A DNA stretch of 64,000 bases, taken from positions 868,001 through 932,000 of the forward strand of contig NW_004457737.1 of assembly GCF_000203815.1 (NCBI RefSeq). Reading direction: 5' to 3'. Both the position numbers and the translations under genes were made by a program. The notes under the pieces are model-generated. The model worked only from the letters and a program-made list of their open reading frames with translations. It was not told the DNA's origin and searched no databases. Position 1 is the first letter of the stretch. Each line of letters opens with the position of its first letter. The stretch is from Cavenderia fasciculata. Lineage: Eukaryota; Evosea; Eumycetozoa; Acytosteliales; Cavenderiaceae. Shown here piece after piece: positions 24,757 to 37,403 of this stretch.

Positions 24757-25042
24757 TGTTGTATGTAAGTTCTTCTTCTAATCATTTTAATATCTGTTAG
24801 GGATGGTGTTAATAAATGGTGAACCAAATAAAACGAAATCGATCCTGTCCTCGCAAATTTAACTAAAATTCATCGATTTTCGTAAAACATTATAATTTAA
24901 TTAAATAATGCTCATTATTGATTCTAGGTTTGGTTTAAAAGGAGGACATGGTTCTACTACCATACACAATAAAATATTTATTTCTTTTATGATTATTCTA
25001 ATTACTATATTATTATTTTTACATCAACACAATGGTGATTGA

Positions 25043-26251
25043 TTAATGACCACCAGCATGGTGCTTAAGGTTATAAATGGTGTCGTCGCCAACTGTATCC
25101 TTGATCATCCATTCTGATTGGGTGATGTCTTGGTAGACTGATTCTTCAATGTCCGGGTTCTTGTCGAGGATCTCTTCCATGGTGATGGTGAGGAGTCTGT
25201 TCTTAAAGTCTTCGACTTCGGCCAACTTGGCTTGGATGGCCTTAAGGTTGGCATCAACGGTTGGGATGACTGCGCTAAAGTCAGCAATCTATATATTATA
25301 TTATTGAAAATGATTACAATATATTAATATTAATATATCACTGATCATCATATGATTATTACTAAATATTATTATTATCATCATCATCATCGCTGTCTTG
25401 TCTTGTTGTTGTTGTTGTTGTTATTATTATTATTATTCTATTCATTCATCAATCTTCATATCATCATCATTATCATCTACATTAGTCGTTCAAAAATCTA
25501 AACATTTAGATCGATCTTTGATCTTTTCTGTTTTAAAATGTATTATACATCTGTATCTTTTCTTTCTTCTTTTGCTGTTGCTGTTGCTGTTTGTTTCTGT
25601 CTGTCTGTCTGTATATCTTTATCTTTATATTTATCTTTCTGACTGTGATGATGTTTATGATGATGATGATGATTTCTTTTCTCTTCTATACAATGACTCG
25701 CTATCTCTATCTATCGCGATGATAATAATAATAATAGTTGTCAATAGGTTGATTGTTTTTTTTTGTCTACATACGGTAGCATCGATAGTTGATTCAACAG
25801 CAAGGAGCTTCTTTTGTTCTTCAGCTTCCCAAGCGTCGATTGATTCAAGAGATTTCTCGAGTGAAGCCTTGAAACCATCGACAATGTGAGCGTCGATAAA
25901 GTTCTTTTTGAACTCCCAGTTGATCTCAGAGTCTTGTTCTGGGAGATGTGGAAGGATTTCGAGGTTCTCAAACTCCTTGAATGAGTTTTCATAGTCACGG
26001 TAAGCCTTGGTGAGCTCTGGATCGACTTGGAGCAATGGGTTGTTCATGAGCTTTTCAAAGTAGACTTCGAATTCCTCGTCTGGGAGTTGGTCGAGATTGG
26101 CTGGACGAACAACCTCTGGAATGACAATAGATTGGAGATTCTCTTGTGAAAGGAATTGTTCCATTGGGGTGAGGTGAACGGCTGCTGGTGCAACAGCTGC
26201 TTGAGCTGGTGAAGCTGCAGATCTGAGTAATTTTAATGTATTTCTAATCAT
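25043..26251 (-). CDS. Mitochondrial ATP synthase F0 subunit d
   Basis: Two exons on the minus strand, 26251-25775 and 25288-25043, joined in phase 0 to 240 residues. The N-terminus (MIRNTLKLLRSAASPAQAAV) is basic and Ser/Ala-rich, as for a mitochondrial targeting peptide. A dictyostelid-type extension follows, then the subunit d core: DSEINWEFKKNFIDAHIVDG, matching the IDW-YYK-IVDDF block of animal ATP5PD, and AEVEDFKNRLLTITMEEIL. Subunit d is part of the peripheral stalk that keeps F1 from turning with the rotor. The intron is 486 bases, several times longer than others here, and is largely CTT/TCA/GTCT simple repeats. Confidence 0.82.
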
Positions 26252-27340
26252 TCTCTCTAATTATTCGATCTATCTATATCTATATACTGTGTTGTTGTTG
26301 GTCTGCAGTAATGTAAAATAAACTACTTCTGTGATTGATGATGATGAGATGAAACAATAAACTATTAAAACACAAAACTCTCAAACCAAACTGAGAGTGC
26401 GAATGATCACACAGGGTGAGGGAGTTGATTTTTTTTAATTTTTTCATTTTTTTTTTCATTGTTTCCGAACTTCTTCTTCTCCTCATCTTCCTCACAAACC
26501 AAACCACTTTCAAAAAGAGATACATAAATATGTATCTACTAGTAGTATATATTCTCTATCTCTCTTCTATCTTTTATCTCATCTACATCCACTTAGTTGT
26601 TCAAACAGTCAACGAACATATCTAACTAAAAGTGATGAAACAAAGATGAGTTGCATCCTCAGACTACGTCCAAAAAAAAAAAACCAGAGATAAATAATGT
26701 TTGTCAGATTATATATATATGTGTGTAAAAATATAATATAATATAATACTACTATGTTTGTGTACACACATTATACTTTAGAATAGGTTTTTTTTTTTGT
26801 TTAGTTGGTGGTTAGTTTTACAAATCAGGAAAGTTTTTTTAAATCGCAATGAGCCAATGACTGTCAATCTTCCACCTTATCTTTATATTTATTGTAAATT
26901 GGGGTGTGTTCAACAAGTTCAACAGACAGACAGACAGACAAATAATATCTGCAACATTGTAGTTGGTTAGTTGGTTGGTTTGTTGGTTAGTTAGAGGTTT
27001 TTTTTCTAAACATATCTATTTATTATAATTTCCCATTCTTTCTATCATCGTTCCATCAAATCTCTTCACTTCATCACAACACAAATCATTTTGTTTAGAT
27101 ACATATTAATATTAAATAATCAAAAGGTAAATAATAAATAAATAATAATTAATTAATTAAACCAAAATAAGGTTACTTACTTTCAAACTAAACAAACTAA
27201 CCAAAACCAAACACACTCTACTCTTAGATTTTTTAACCTAAAAAGAAACAGTTTTTTTTACCCACAAAAAGAAATTAATTAATTAATATTAATATTAATA
27301 TTCTACGCAAAAGTAAAATATTTGGGAGTTGGGAGTGTCT
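26252..27340. other. Intergenic region and likely 5' leader
   Basis: About 1.1 kb between divergent genes. It is AT-rich with a poly(A) run, TGTG/TATA repeats near 26710, CAGA repeats near 26930 and TTAATTAA strings just before the next start. No gene is supported. Confidence 0.5.
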
Positions 27341-28138
27341 ATGACTGTGCAGACCAACATGAAGAAACTTTTTCATAAATTAAATGATTATTATCAAGAT
27401 TTAACAAACCCAGTCGATACTTTACCAACTACTCGTACAACTCCACCACAAGATAGAAAGAATAATAATAATAATCAAAATCAAATGTATAATAATACAT
27501 ATGCATATGGCGATCCTCGTCAACAACAACAACAACAACAAAATCAACAACAACCAGGAGGATACCCACAAGCCGTACCTAATAACTACTACTCTTATCA
27601 CCAGAGTTATACCGGTCCACCACCAACCACCACAACAGGTTATTACTCACCACCAAAGAGTGTAGCTACACATTCTGGTAGCCAACAATACTATAGTAAC
27701 CATGGTCAACATCAACAAGCTCCACCTCCAGTTCCACCAAGACCAACTCAACCATACCAATCTTCATCATCAAATCCATCTGCTCAACAACAACAACAAC
27801 CAAATCAACATCCATATCAATCATATGGATATGTAGCTCAACAAACTACATCACCAACACAATCAAGATATAATACTAATCCACAACAATATCAACAAAC
27901 AAGTCCATCAAATAGTCAACAACATGTTCATTATCATCAACATCATCATTACTCACCTGATATGGGATCAAGTAATGCAAGTTTAAAGAAATCACCACCC
28001 CCAAGAGGTGATACAATCCCACCAATTCCAGGTGCATATGGTGATGGTGTCCATGATGATACTATTGCAGTCTCAAGATATATTCAAAATTATCCTTCTT
28101 CTCAAGTTCCCATTCCACCAGTATGTAAAATATATAAT

Positions 28139-28173
<35 letters not shown>

Positions 28174-29572
28174 GTTATTAATAAGAATGTTTTTTTTTAT
28201 TTATTTTTATAGGGAAACTATTTAATTACATCATCAATTAGAATAACAAAAAGTAATATTCAAATTATTGGATCAAATGATGTTAAATTTATTGGTAATT
28301 TTGCAAGTTGGGTAAATGATCCTCCAATGGGTACTCATTTTATTCATGATGTAGATTATATCTTTGTACTGACTGGTGACAATATTCTAATCAACAAATT
28401 GAATCTATACAATTTCTGTCAGAATTCAAAGAGTGCAGCTGCCGTTTTACTGTTTGGCAATGGATTTGTGATGATGAATTGTTTACTTGACAATTTCAAT
28501 CAAGGTTTGGTATTTGGTAGAATGAACATTGGTGATGGTCGAACCAAAGACATCTCATTTTCAAACATCAAGGTGACCAGCAACCAAATCACCAATATCA
28601 TTGGGTTCCCAGGTGGCAGTATTAGTTATGGTGACGGTATCTGTTTCTTTGGATGCAAGGATGTGGTCATTGCTAACAACTATGTCTCTGCAAAACCAGG
28701 ATGCACACCTCGTAACGGTATCAATTCTGGACCAGAGGGTTATGTCACATCGACCAATGTAAAGTATGACAATAATACTCTTCGTGGTGATTGGGATTAC
28801 CCCCTCACTACCGAGGGTGGATCCAACTGTATCCTATCAAACAACGATATTCAAGGTAGCAACAAAGCAGGTATCATTGAAAGAGGTACCAATATTCAAG
28901 TGATCAATAACAAGGTAACTATTCAAGCTAGAACTCCCGGTGAAGATTGTGCTGCCATTAATCTCTATGGTGTAGATCAATGTTATATTTCTGGAAATGT
29001 AAGTAAAATAGAAAGAAAAGAAAAGAAGTATATTTAATTAATTATTTTATTTCTTTTTTTAGACATTGGGAGGAGAAGCAAGATATGGAATTATTGCAAT
29101 GATTTCACACGAAACGGCAGGTGGTAACCAAACAGTGATTGAAAACAATACGATTGAAGGAAACTTTTTCTCGTGTGTCTATTTTGGACAAGGAGTCAAT
29201 GATGTGACGGTAAGAGGTAATGTGATTTTGGGAAATAGTACAAATAATGATAGTGCAGGTGTACAGTGTTGGTATGCTACTGGTGTCAAGGTCATGTCCA
29301 ACAATATCAACATTCCCAATGGTACTGCAACTCTTTCACAAGGTGCTTCGGACATTCAAATATTAAACAATACAATGATGACATCACGTGCAGGATGTTA
29401 TGTATGTCGTGAAAGTAAATGTGTCAGCGTAGAAGGAAATGATTTCCTAGGGATCACACAATCTAAATTTGGAGAATCAAATGATTGTCAAGATGTTGTT
29501 TGTAAAAATAATCATGGTATTGATACTCATCATCAACATCAACCACCTCAACAACATCAACATCAAATGTAA
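27341..29572 (+). CDS. Pectate-lyase-3-like beta-helix protein with Gln/Pro-rich N-terminus
   Basis: Three exons, 27341-28120, 28213-28998 and 29063-29572, give 691 residues. The first 230 residues are Gln/Pro/Tyr-rich with SH3-ligand-like PPPVPPRPTQPY and no signal peptide. GAYGDGVHDDTIAVSRYIQN at about 232 is the opening motif of pectate_lyase_3/glycosidase beta-helices (GD-G-DDT-A). About ten beta-helix rungs with N-G-N and NNxV/I ladders follow (FSNIKVTSNQITNI, NNTLRGDWDY, IERGTNIQVINNKVT). The end is His/Gln-rich. Without a signal peptide a polysaccharide lyase role is doubtful; it may be a cytoplasmic scaffold-like beta-helix or leave by another route. The start is the first ATG, since the preceding in-frame codons lack one. 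Confidence 0.8.
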
Positions 29573-29744
29573 TTGTAAATGTAAAATAATAATATCAATC
29601 ACAATCAACCAACCAACAAACAAACAAACAAAAAAATATCAATTATTTATTTATTTATACACATTTTTAATAAACATTATTAATTTATTTATATTATTTA
29701 TTTATACAATTATTATTATTATTAATTATTAATTTGTTTTGTTT

Positions 29745-30050
29745 TTAGAAAAGAAAAGTTGGATTATAAAAATAAAGGAATATTGCCAATTTGATAAATA
29801 CACTCATTGCAACACAAGAGATTGATGCCAATGATATCTTTCTGGCAGTTGAACTATTTGATGATACAGTCAAGAATCCACCAACCCATATTGGAAATAC
29901 GAGGAATCCCATGATGAGAATAACAGTTGCAATTATTTTATCAGATTCCTTTTTCTTTTCATATTTCATTCTCTTGATGTCATACTCTGAGTTTAGAGTA
30001 TATGCCAATGTATCTATTTTTCTAATATCGAAAATACTCTGTTGATCCAT
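29745..30050 (-). CDS. Small two-span membrane protein, unknown
   Basis: A 101-residue single-exon frame. A charged N-terminal half (EYDIKRMKYEKKKESDK) precedes two hydrophobic segments (IIATVILIMGFLVFPIWVGG and SLASISCVAMSVFIKLAIFL) and a short aromatic C-terminus. Codon use and the ATG context look real. It lies tail-to-tail with the beta-helix gene and head-to-head with Lon. I do not recognise a family. Confidence 0.6.
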   Translation of the reverse strand: MDQQSIFDIRKIDTLAYTLNSEYDIKRMKYEKKKESDKIIATVILIMGFLVFPIWVGGFLTVSSNSSTARKISLASISCVAMSVFIKLAIFLYFYNPTFLF

Positions 30051-30398
30051 TGCTTGAAGTTTGAATTTAAATTTTTTAACAAGAGTAAAGAAATAATATC
30101 TTCATTTCTTCACAGCATCCGAATAGATAAGTAAATTAATGATAAATAGATATTATAGAAAATTCCAAAAACACAACACCAAAAGAAGAACTAAACACAT
30201 AAATTGTGGTGTGGGTCATTTATGTATATAAACACTCTACATACAAAGTAAAGTGAATGAAAAATGAACTTCAAAAAAAGAGAATTCATAAATTAAAATT
30301 GAACTAAAGTGAGCCAATCAGATAAACCTTTTTTGATCATTCATTACATTACATACAAGATATCAGAGATATATAAAGAGAATTAGAAAGATAGATTA
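30051..30398. other. Shared upstream region of small membrane protein and Lon
   Basis: About 350 bases of AT-rich DNA between divergent starts. No gene or RNA is seen; it is presumably a bidirectional promoter. Confidence 0.5.
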
Positions 30399-33300
30399 AT
30401 GATTTCATTAAAGCTATTTAGAAGTGCAACGATACTTCGTCAATCAACTACCGCGACTGCTACTGCAGGTAGTTTAGGTAGTTATGTTTCAGGTCGATCA
30501 TTCTTGTCATCAACTACTATTACTACTACAACTACTACAAGTCAATTAAACAATAATAATAATAACTATAGATTAATAACATCACCATCAACTAGTATAC
30601 TATCATCATTTACAATTAATAATAATAATAGTAATGGTATTCAACAAAGATACATGTCAACCAAGAAGAAGGATGATAAAGGTGAAGAAGTTGTTGTAAA
30701 TGATAAAGATAAAGAAAAGAAAAAGAAAAAGAAAACAACTGAAACGTCATCAACTACAACTACTACACCAAAGGTAGCAAAAAAGGTATCACCATTATTG
30801 AAACAATCAAAACTACCACTCAATGCAGCCATCCCTAAAAAGAGAGGTAGACCATCTGCTGCATCAGTAGCTGCTGCTACATCATCTTCATCATCATCAT
30901 CATCATCATCAACCACTACTGAAAAGGAAAAAGAAAAGAAAAAGAAGACAGTTAAACCTTATATTACAAACCCAAAAGATAGGAAATTCCTTGAATCAAT
31001 GGGTCTACCAACAGGTGCCCCAAAACGTAAAAAGAGAAACAGTCTTGGTGATGTTCAAGTCAATGTGTTGGCATACCCAATCTTTGAAAAGGTTGTGTAC
31101 CCCGGATCGTTTGCCTATTTCCCTATTAATGACAAGGACTACAAGGCACTTGGATCACCAGTACAATTGGCCTTGTTTATGGTGACACCAGAGATTCGTG
31201 AACAGTACGGTGGAAAGAATCGATCGGAATTCCATCTCACCTCATTGGACCAAATCAATCATACCGGTGTATTGTGCGAGATTAAAGGACAGGGCAAATA
31301 CATTGAAGGTATCCAAAGAGTTGAAATCGATGACAAAATCTCTGAGCGTAGGCTAAGAGAGGACCGTGAAAAGGAGGAAGCAAACCTTAGACAATTGGCC
31401 AAAGAGTTTAAGATTACCGTCACACAACCACCCACTCAACGACCACTCAGAGTTGTTGCAACCAAAATACCAGACGATCCAGTCAAAGATCGCGATCAAG
31501 TAAAACTTCGTGCACTCTCTCTTCAATTGGCCAAACGTATTCAAATGCTATCACTCAAGTTCCCAGAATCATCGTTTACTCAACAATTCCAAACACTCTC
31601 TGAAAATTATAGAATTAGAATCTTGGAAGAACCTGGTAAAATGTCTGATTTTGTTGCTTCCCTTTGTCGTGATTCTCCAATTGATTATCAAGTAAGATAA
31701 AAAGAAAAGAATAATATTTAATTAATTATTTATTTACTTTTTATTTATTTTTGTTTGTAGAAAATAATTGAATGTACAGATATATTAGAAAGATTAGAAT
31801 CTGTATTACCATTGGTACAAACACAATTTCAATTAAATGAATTTAATTCAAAGATTGAAAAACATATTGATGAAAAGACTGCAAAACAACAGAAAAAGTT
31901 CTTTTTAACCGAGCAGATGAAGATGATTAAACAAGAGTTGGGCATTGAACAAGATGAAAAGGTGACATTGAGCAAAAAGTTTAATGAACGTTGGGAAAAA
32001 CTCAATGTCAAAGATGAACAAGTCAAACAAGTGTTCAAGGAGGAAATGGACAGATTGTCAAGCTTGGAACCATCATCGTCTGAATACAATGTAACTAGAA
32101 ACTATTTGGAATGGATTACATCGTTGCCATGGAATGTCACTACCAATGACAACTTTGATATCCCATCAATCAAAGCATCACTAGATAGAGATCACTATGG
32201 TTTGGATGATATTAAAGAGATGATTAAAACATTTATTGCAGTTGGAAAGTTACGTGGATCAGTTGGTGGAAAGATCATTCTATTGGTGGGGCCACCAGGA
32301 ACAGGCAAGACTTCAATTGGAAAGTCTATTGCTACGGCACTCGATCGTCAATTTTATAGATTTTCGGTGGGTGGTATTTCAGACGTTGCAGAGATTAAAG
32401 GACATCGTAGAACGTTTGTTGGTGCCATGCCTGGAAAGATCATTCAAGCTCTCAAAACTGTAAAGACATCCAACCCAGTCATTTTAATCGATGAAATTGA
32501 CAAGATCTCAAAGGGTAGTCACAGCGATCCATTTGCAGCTCTCCTCGAAGTATTGGACCCACAACAAAACAAAAACTTTTTGGATCATTATATGGATATC
32601 CCTTACGATCTTTCAAAGGTTTTGTTCATCTGCACTGCCAATCTTACTCATCCAATCCCTGCTCCTCTCTTGGACAGAATGGATGTAATGAGATTAAATG
32701 GTTATATTCAAGCTGAACAAATTGAAATTGCAAATAATTATATTGTACCATCAGTAAAATCTGAAACTGGTATTGGTGATGTAAGAAAAAAAAAAAGAAA
32801 TTATAAGAAATCAAATCTTAACTTTTATTAATTTATTAACTATTTATTTTTTAGGATAAATTAATGATAACAAAAGAAGCAATTAAACATTTATGTGAAT
32901 ATTGGTGTAGAGAATCAGGAGTTAGAAATTTAAAGAAAATGATTGAAAGAATGTTTAGAAAGGTTGCATTTAAATTGGCATCGAATCCAGAGTCAAATGA
33001 ACTCATTACTATTACACCAGAAAATTTAGAAGAATTTGCAGGTTTACCAAAATATAGAGTTAAAAAATACTATCAAACTCCTGTACCTGGTATCGCTCTT
33101 GGTTTGGGTTGGTCTGAAAATGGTGGTGTCCCACTCTATGTTGAAAGTGTTGTCGATCTCTATCAACCATCAGCAGGTCTAAGAGCAACAGGTTCACTTG
33201 GTGATGTAATGAAAGAAAGTATTGAAATTGGTTATACCTATGTTAAAAGATATTTAGAATTAAATGTTGATCCAAAAAACAAATTTTTTGAAAAGGTAAA

Positions 33301-33760
33301 AAAAAGAAGAATAAGAAATTTAAAATTGTACATAGAAAATCAAAATTAATATTTCTATTCTCTTTTTGTTTAGAATGCAATTCATATTCATGCACCAGAA
33401 GGAGCAACACCAAAAGATGGACCAAGTGCAGGTATTACAATGATTACATCATTACTTTCACTTGCGACAGGTAAGCCAATTCAACCAAATTTGGCAATGA
33501 CAGGTGAAATCACTCTAACAGGCAAGGTCATTCCAGTTGGTGGTATCACTGAGAAATTGATTGCTGCCAAGAGAGAAGGAGTCAAAAAGGTTGTCCTACC
33601 AAAAGACAATAGAAAGGAATTAGAAGATATCCCAGAATTTGTAAAGGAAGGTTTACAAATCTATTTGGCCAATTATTACTCTGAAGTTGCCGATGTTGCT
33701 TTTAATGAAACTCCAACTCTTCAACCCGTCGAAATTAAAACTAGAAAGTCAATTGATTAA
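30399..33760 (+). CDS. lonp1: Mitochondrial Lon protease (ATP-dependent, S16)
   Basis: Four exons, 30399-31691, 31761-32780, 32855-33295 and 33374-33760, keep frame to 1,046 residues. The first 200 residues are low-complexity (Thr/Asn, Lys, Ser runs) and begin with a basic targeting-type sequence. The LON substrate-binding domain starts near [20 protein letters not shown]. The AAA+ domain has Walker [10 protein letters not shown] and Walker [10 protein letters not shown]. The protease domain has the catalytic Ser in [10 protein letters not shown] and the Lys in [19 protein letters not shown], so the Ser-Lys dyad is intact. Lon degrades damaged matrix proteins. Length exceeds human LONP1 (959) because of the N-terminal repeats. 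It ends only 38 bases before the tRNase Z stop on the other strand. Confidence 0.95.
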
Positions 33761-33798
33761 ATATTGAATAAAACATAAAGATGTCGCAACTTGTAACT

Positions 33799-36700
33799 TT
33801 ATTGGAATTGATCAATATCAATTTCTTCATCTTCTTCTTCATTATTTTTCTTTTTAGATAATAAATCCAAAGCATTTGGAAGTTGTTTGAGATCTTTAAT
33901 GTTGACAGTCATAAAGTCAAATGCCATGGCAATACTGTTGTTCTTTTTGTCGCCAATCAGTGAATGAGTGTCGACCGATGGATATCTTTGGCTGAAATGA
34001 CTGAGGATGGTACGGTAGCAGTTGATACGTTCGGATGTCTCGATGGCTTGACCAAATGTGCAATGGGACTTGGCCTTTGCAAACTCGTGTTGGTCATCGG
34101 TAAAGGTGGCCTCGTGGATAAAGACAGTGACATCACGTAGACCATTGTAGAGAGCTGGACAGAATGCAGTATCACCTGAATAGGCAACCGACCACCCACT
34201 AGTACTCTTTATTTCAATACCAGTAGCACCAAAAGAGTGAATGACATTGATCACCTTGAACGATTCGAGGGATAGGTGTTTTTTGAGGAACTTGGAGAGA
34301 CGGTCGACACGAGGATCGTCAGATTCATGGATGTTTGGAGTACGATAGTACTGTACATACGACCAAAGATTCTTTCCAAGTGTTAGAGAATTGTGTATTT
34401 CAGAGATATAGAAACGAGCACCAGATTGAGATAGAATGGCAAGTTCACGACGTTCAATGTCGTCCTCGGCCACTCCCAACTTGTCCAATGCCAAGTGTCT
34501 CATCTCTAATATCTTTTGAATACCTTCATGATGATCAGTATGCATGTGAGAGATGAAAATAAACCTTAGGGCTGCAAGTTTCTTGGTTGTCACCTCTTCA
34601 CCATACTTTCTAAACATTTGAGAGTAACTTCCACCTCCAACATCCATCATGATACCTCCCTTTTCAAATAGATCGAGATAGATACATGTTTCATCACGAT
34701 ACTCGGAAGATTGAGAACACCCAGTTCCGAGGAATACAATTTCCAGTTCTTGTCTTGATAATCCTTCAATCATCTTTTCAACCTGTTGGACATATGGTGA
34801 TGGTGATGATGGCGAGGAGATCAACAACTCTTTACCACTACTTTCTTGAATACCATAAGAGAATGAAGTATCTACACTCTCTGTACACATGTTGGCATCT
34901 AATACTGGTGATTGGTCAATGGGAGATAGAGGATTTAAAAAGACTACATGTTGGAAACGAGCTCTGTCAACCTTGTCAGCATGTTTAAACACGTTCTTGT
35001 AGGTGATTGGTTTTTCTGGATAAGAAGTGTGAAGAGGATGGAAATAGGTTGGTGCAATTTCATGGAGAGCATTGGTCATTTGAGCCGATTTGACAGTGAG
35101 CTCGTGATAGGCACATTGATCGTTGAATAGTAGGTGACGCCATCTTGACCCAAATTTGTTGATAAAACTAGTGTACTCGGGCGTGTTGATGAGTTCTTCA
35201 GACACCATGTGACACACCAACCCTGATCTCATTTCCTTTTGATAGAGATCACTATCTTCAAAACAGTTGGCTTGGATGGTGGGGTTGGTTAGGAGAGCTT
35301 GGAGATAGGATCGATGAGGAATACTGATCACCAAGACGGCGGGACCTATCACACTGGGCGACATGACTTGGTCGGGTGTGACAACGGTGCCATTGGCAGT
35401 TGTAACAGGCTGACCTTTACAAATCTTGGCACGGAGGGGGCCGGCAGGCACACCCAACTCGATGGCACGTTGATTATCAAACTTGCCAACGATATCTGGT
35501 AAATGTACAAGATAACACACGATATCAGACATACCTTCCTGTCCATTCTCGTCCAAGTTTCTTCTGTGTGGTTCCAACGTGTGCACGTGAGATTGTACTG
35601 GTCCAAACACCTTGTCCTCTGTAAACTTTTTAGCACGCATCTTCATCATTTGGTGACGCTCACGCAGTGTGATGGGAGTGATATTATCGATTCTTCGAAT
35701 CAATCTAAAGTGTCTGCTCTCGATGGCAAAGAACTCGTCTTGTTGTTGAGACACACGAATCGTACCATTCTTGAACGACTTGTTGTGTTGGTCACTTTCA
35801 ATGAGTGGTCCATACAAATAAGCCTTGATGTCCTTGTAGTTGGCAGGTCTAAAAGGTAGTCGATCCTCTCTTTTAATGTCTTGTTCCAACTTCATCAACT
35901 GATACACTAGGTATTGATCGATTTCATAGGTTGTCACTGACGGATGTCCAGAATAACTATGAACAATACTTCCACGTAGCAAAGTCCAATCATAGAATGA
36001 TTTGGCTTGTTGCGATGAATTCTCTCCAACCTTTAATTTGAATTGATTGTTTGATGCCAACTCTTTTTTAAATTGATGAATGAAATTATATTTCTTTCTT
36101 TGTTTTAATGGAGTTGGTGAGGTAGTTGTATTGGACAATACATTGGATGGTTTTAATACAATTGGATAGACTGATACATTTTCATCACTTAGACAAATAT
36201 CATTTTCAGGAGTACATTCGGTAATGTGAATACTCTTCTTCCCTCTCCCAATATAATATCGATGGGATAATATAGCATGAGATGTATTACTTGGTCCAAC
36301 TACTGAAAAGTCACTTCTTGTTCTTAGTAAATAATCTAACAAATTAAAATTAGGATTGTTTGGGGAGAGATACAATGATTCATTATGCTATATATATAGT
36401 TGCAACATACTTGGGAAATCAGTCATGGTAGATGGAGAGAAATGAGTAAGGAACAGATGATTGGAATCAAAGAATCTGTTTTTAGTATTCTGTCGATTGA
36501 TTCCATTTCCAAGATTGAATACGTATTTCTTTTCTTGAGAGATGATTACGATAGAGGGATCTGTATACCCTCCTCCACTTGATAATATTTTTACACCAGC
36601 TTTCATCTTTTCAGTCTCTATTCGTTTGCTATCAGTTTCTTTTTGTTGTTTTTGAGTTGATGGTAGTACTTGTTCGGTTTGCTTGTTTGGTTGTTGTTTC

Positions 36701-36924
36701 TGTTGTTTTGGCTGTTGTTGTTGTTGTTTAGATGATTGATCATAATCACTTTTGAACCTTTTCTTTATATGTTCTTGTGGTTGTTGATGCTTATGCTCTT
36801 GATTATTATTACTATTACTATTATTGTTATTGATACAATTGTTTTCAACTACTTGATTGTTGTCTATAGTTGTTGTTGTTGTTGTGTCACTACTAGTATT
36901 ATTATTAATATGATTTATGTTCAT
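33799..36924 (-). CDS. ELAC2: tRNase Z, long form (ELAC2), with an in-frame TAG
   Basis: The minus strand from 36924 gives about 1,040 residues if one in-frame TAG (36390-36388) is passed. The N-terminal 100 residues are Asn/Gln-rich. The degenerate N-terminal beta-lactamase half follows (NHLFLTHFSPSTMTDFPSML). The C-terminal half holds the active metallo-beta-lactamase fold: FLGTGCSQSSEYRDE, the HxHxDH motif in ISHMHTDHHEGIQKIL, AYSGDTAFC and the final KAKSHCTFGQAIE. The enzyme trims tRNA 3' trailers in the nucleus and/or mitochondria. The TAG also lies at the end of a 23-base GTATGT...TATATAG stretch that looks like a tiny intron, but removing it breaks the frame. Either the TAG is an error or polymorphism, or the gene is damaged or spliced in a way I cannot resolve. 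Confidence 0.88.
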
Positions 36925-37403
36925 TTTGTGTTATTGTACAAGGTGTATATATATGTGAAGTATTGGTCTCAGATAATTCTTGAGAATGTGAAAGGAAACG
37001 ATGAATGCATTCATCAAAAACAATTGGCACTATGTATATTCAATATTATTAATTTATTTTTTTGCGAACTACTCAAGTATATATATTTGGTTTGAAATTT
37101 CAGCAAGATTTAGTTAATATATTTATAAATATTAAATAAATTAATTATCTGGAATGAGAAACAATTGGATATTGATTCATCAACCATCCATCAATTCGGA
37201 AAAGAATATCAACTATCATTGTCAAAAGTTGATTTCTTTAAAGAAAGTGTAATTATTATTATTATTATTAATTATTAATTTGCCAAAGGATTCCAGTTAT
37301 AATTGCTAATAATGATTTATTATTATAATTATTATTATTATTATTATTATTATTGGGTGTGAATAAATACATGATTTGTTGGGTGTTGTTGTTGCTGTTG
37401 CTG
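36925..37403. other. AT-rich spacer
   Basis: About 480 bases between the tRNase Z start and the hydrolase stop, both on the minus strand. It contains ATT microsatellites (near 37255-37270 and 37325-37353). No gene is supported. Confidence 0.5.

Larger units (their letters stand above)
24110..25042. other. Intergenic region with hairpin and coding-like remnant
   Basis: About 930 bases between the NDC1 start and the ATP synthase d stop. It holds CT and CA repeats next to NDC1, a 17-bp perfect inverted repeat (24422-24496) and a minus-strand open stretch (about 24756-24568). Both are listed separately. The rest is AT-rich with no gene. Confidence 0.5.
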
